A stretch of DNA of 64,000 nt from Serripes groenlandicus (Eukaryota > Mollusca > Bivalvia > Cardiida > Cardiidae). The stretch spans positions 43,953,337-44,017,336 of the forward strand of contig JASEVX010000008.1 in assembly GCA_031761405.1 (NCBI GenBank). Direction: 5' to 3'. The position numbers were made by a program, and so were the translations under genes. Shown here piece after piece: positions 63,451 through 64,000 of this stretch (its first letter is position 1; each line of letters starts with the position of its first letter). Below the pieces are notes generated by a model. The model worked only from the letters and a program-made list of their open reading frames with translations. It did not search any database and was not told the origin of the DNA.

Positions 63451-63758
63451 GCCTCTGTGGTGTAGTGTTAGAGAGTCCGCCTCGGTGGTGTAGAGGTAGA
63501 GTGTCCGCCTCGGTGATGTAGTGTTAGAGCGTCTGCCTCGGTGGTGTAGTGGTAGAGTGTCCGCCTCGGTGGTGTAGTGTTAGAGCGTCCGCCTCGGTGT
63601 TGTAGAGGTAGAGTGTCCGCCTCGGTGGTGTAGTGTTAGAGCGTCCGCCTCGGTGGTGTAGAGGTAGAGTGTCCGCCTCGGTGGTGTAGTGTTAGAGCGT
63701 CCGCCTCGGTGGTGTAGAGGTAGAGTGTCCGCCTCGGTGGTGTAGTGTTAGAGTGTCC
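63451..63758 (+). repeat. 28-bp tandem array of the SINE A-box region, 11 units
   Basis: The unit is GCCTCGGTGGTGTAGTGTTA, GAGCGTCC. CTCGG starts at 63481 and 63509 set 28 bp. Two variants mostly alternate (GTAGTGTTAGAGCGTCC and GTAGAGGTAGAGTGTCC), giving a 56-bp higher-order period. The AGGTAGAG-type units fit the A-box consensus (TGGTGTAGAGG), while the TGTTAGAG type misses its last G. Confidence 0.95.
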
Positions 63759-63975
63759 GCCTCGGGTGCCGGAGGTCGCGGGTCATACCAAATAATTTAA
63801 AAATTGTAGTAAGTGCTACCCTCCTGGGCGCACACGGTTGCGGGGTTAGCATTACGACTGACTTGGCTGGTGTCAAGATAAATGGACCAGTAGTACTGGT
63901 AACTTACCCAGGAAACGCCATTATACTGAAAAAGTGTTGAAGATGGCGTAAACAAACAAACAATCAATCAACTTA
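63451..63975 (+). mobile_element. SINE S1 with multiplied A-box head and deleted B box
   Basis: After the 11-unit head array comes GGTGCCGGAGGTCGCGGGTC, ATACCAAATAATTTAAAAAT. The usual GGTTCGAACCCCGGCCG between GCGG and GTCATACC is deleted, so the B box is gone. The body is complete: GGTTGCGGGGTTAGCATTAC, TACTGGTAACTTACCC, AAACGCCATTATACTGAA and GTTGAAGATGGCGTAAAC, with a CAAA/CAAT tail. The end is again close to the 48-bp satellite unit. Confidence 0.9.
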
Positions 63976-64000
63976 ATCCTATTGTTTATGTTGATATGCT

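Overview
This 64 kb window looks like non-coding, AT-rich nuclear DNA from an animal. I infer a bivalve or other mollusc, because tRNA-derived SINEs with a GGCGTTAAAC-type 3' module and CAAT or CAAA tails, many short palindromic MITEs and long minisatellites occur together in mollusc genomes. That identification rests on memory of repeat style, not on a search. No open reading frame exceeds 275 codons. Every frame longer than about 130 codons is either a translated tandem repeat or lacks any recognisable domain. I found no host gene, rRNA or intact tRNA gene and no CRISPR array. The only protein-coding remnants I trust are two 5'-truncated, frameshifted non-LTR retrotransposon C-termini, at 21.3-21.7 kb (+) and 35.7-36.3 kb (-).

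The window is a mosaic of mobile and tandem repeats. MITE-A (about 25 copies) has ends TTAACCCTTTCCC, TTAA flanks and a central hairpin. MITE-B (11 copies) has ends TTAACTCTTTCAGCGCC, also with TTAA flanks and a central hairpin. MITE-C (7 loci) has ends GAGCCGTCCCGCGAG. Smaller families are D (2 near-identical copies), E, F, G, H (2), a long-terminal-inverted-repeat element I, and a large palindrome J. There are four SINE types, named here S1 (about 18 loci), S2 (4), S3 (5) and S4 (1). Two cases are SINE-in-SINE insertions with visible target site duplications.

Layout: 0-8 kb holds S1/S2 fragments, MITE-A/B/C copies, a 35-bp minisatellite and an S1 copy whose central domain is expanded into a 77-bp array. 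8.8-10.9 kb holds palindrome J, hairpin G, a 36-bp array, a MITE-A and a 30-bp array. 11-15 kb holds SINEs, a G/E composite and MITE-D. 15.6-17.1 kb is a 50-bp array. 17-29 kb holds scattered SINEs and MITEs, a LINE fragment, element F and short arrays. 29.4-31.7 kb is a nested duplication containing MITE-D and MITE-B with their empty sites. 32-51 kb is MITE/SINE mosaic with element I and a 175-bp triplication. 52.0-55.5 kb is a 54-bp array followed by a 48-bp array of about 52 units. 55.6-64 kb is sparse and ends in an S1 copy whose A-box region is repeated 11 times.

Two observations stand out. First, the S1 SINE seems to have seeded at least four tandem arrays, each from a different module: the A-box head (63.5 kb), the central domain twice (6.3 and 25.7 kb) and the 3' tail (53-55.5 kb). 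Second, three MITE families with unrelated ends (A, B and H) share a central dyad of the form GCTCNNAACGAGC, and MITE-A subfamilies keep this hairpin through paired changes in both arms.
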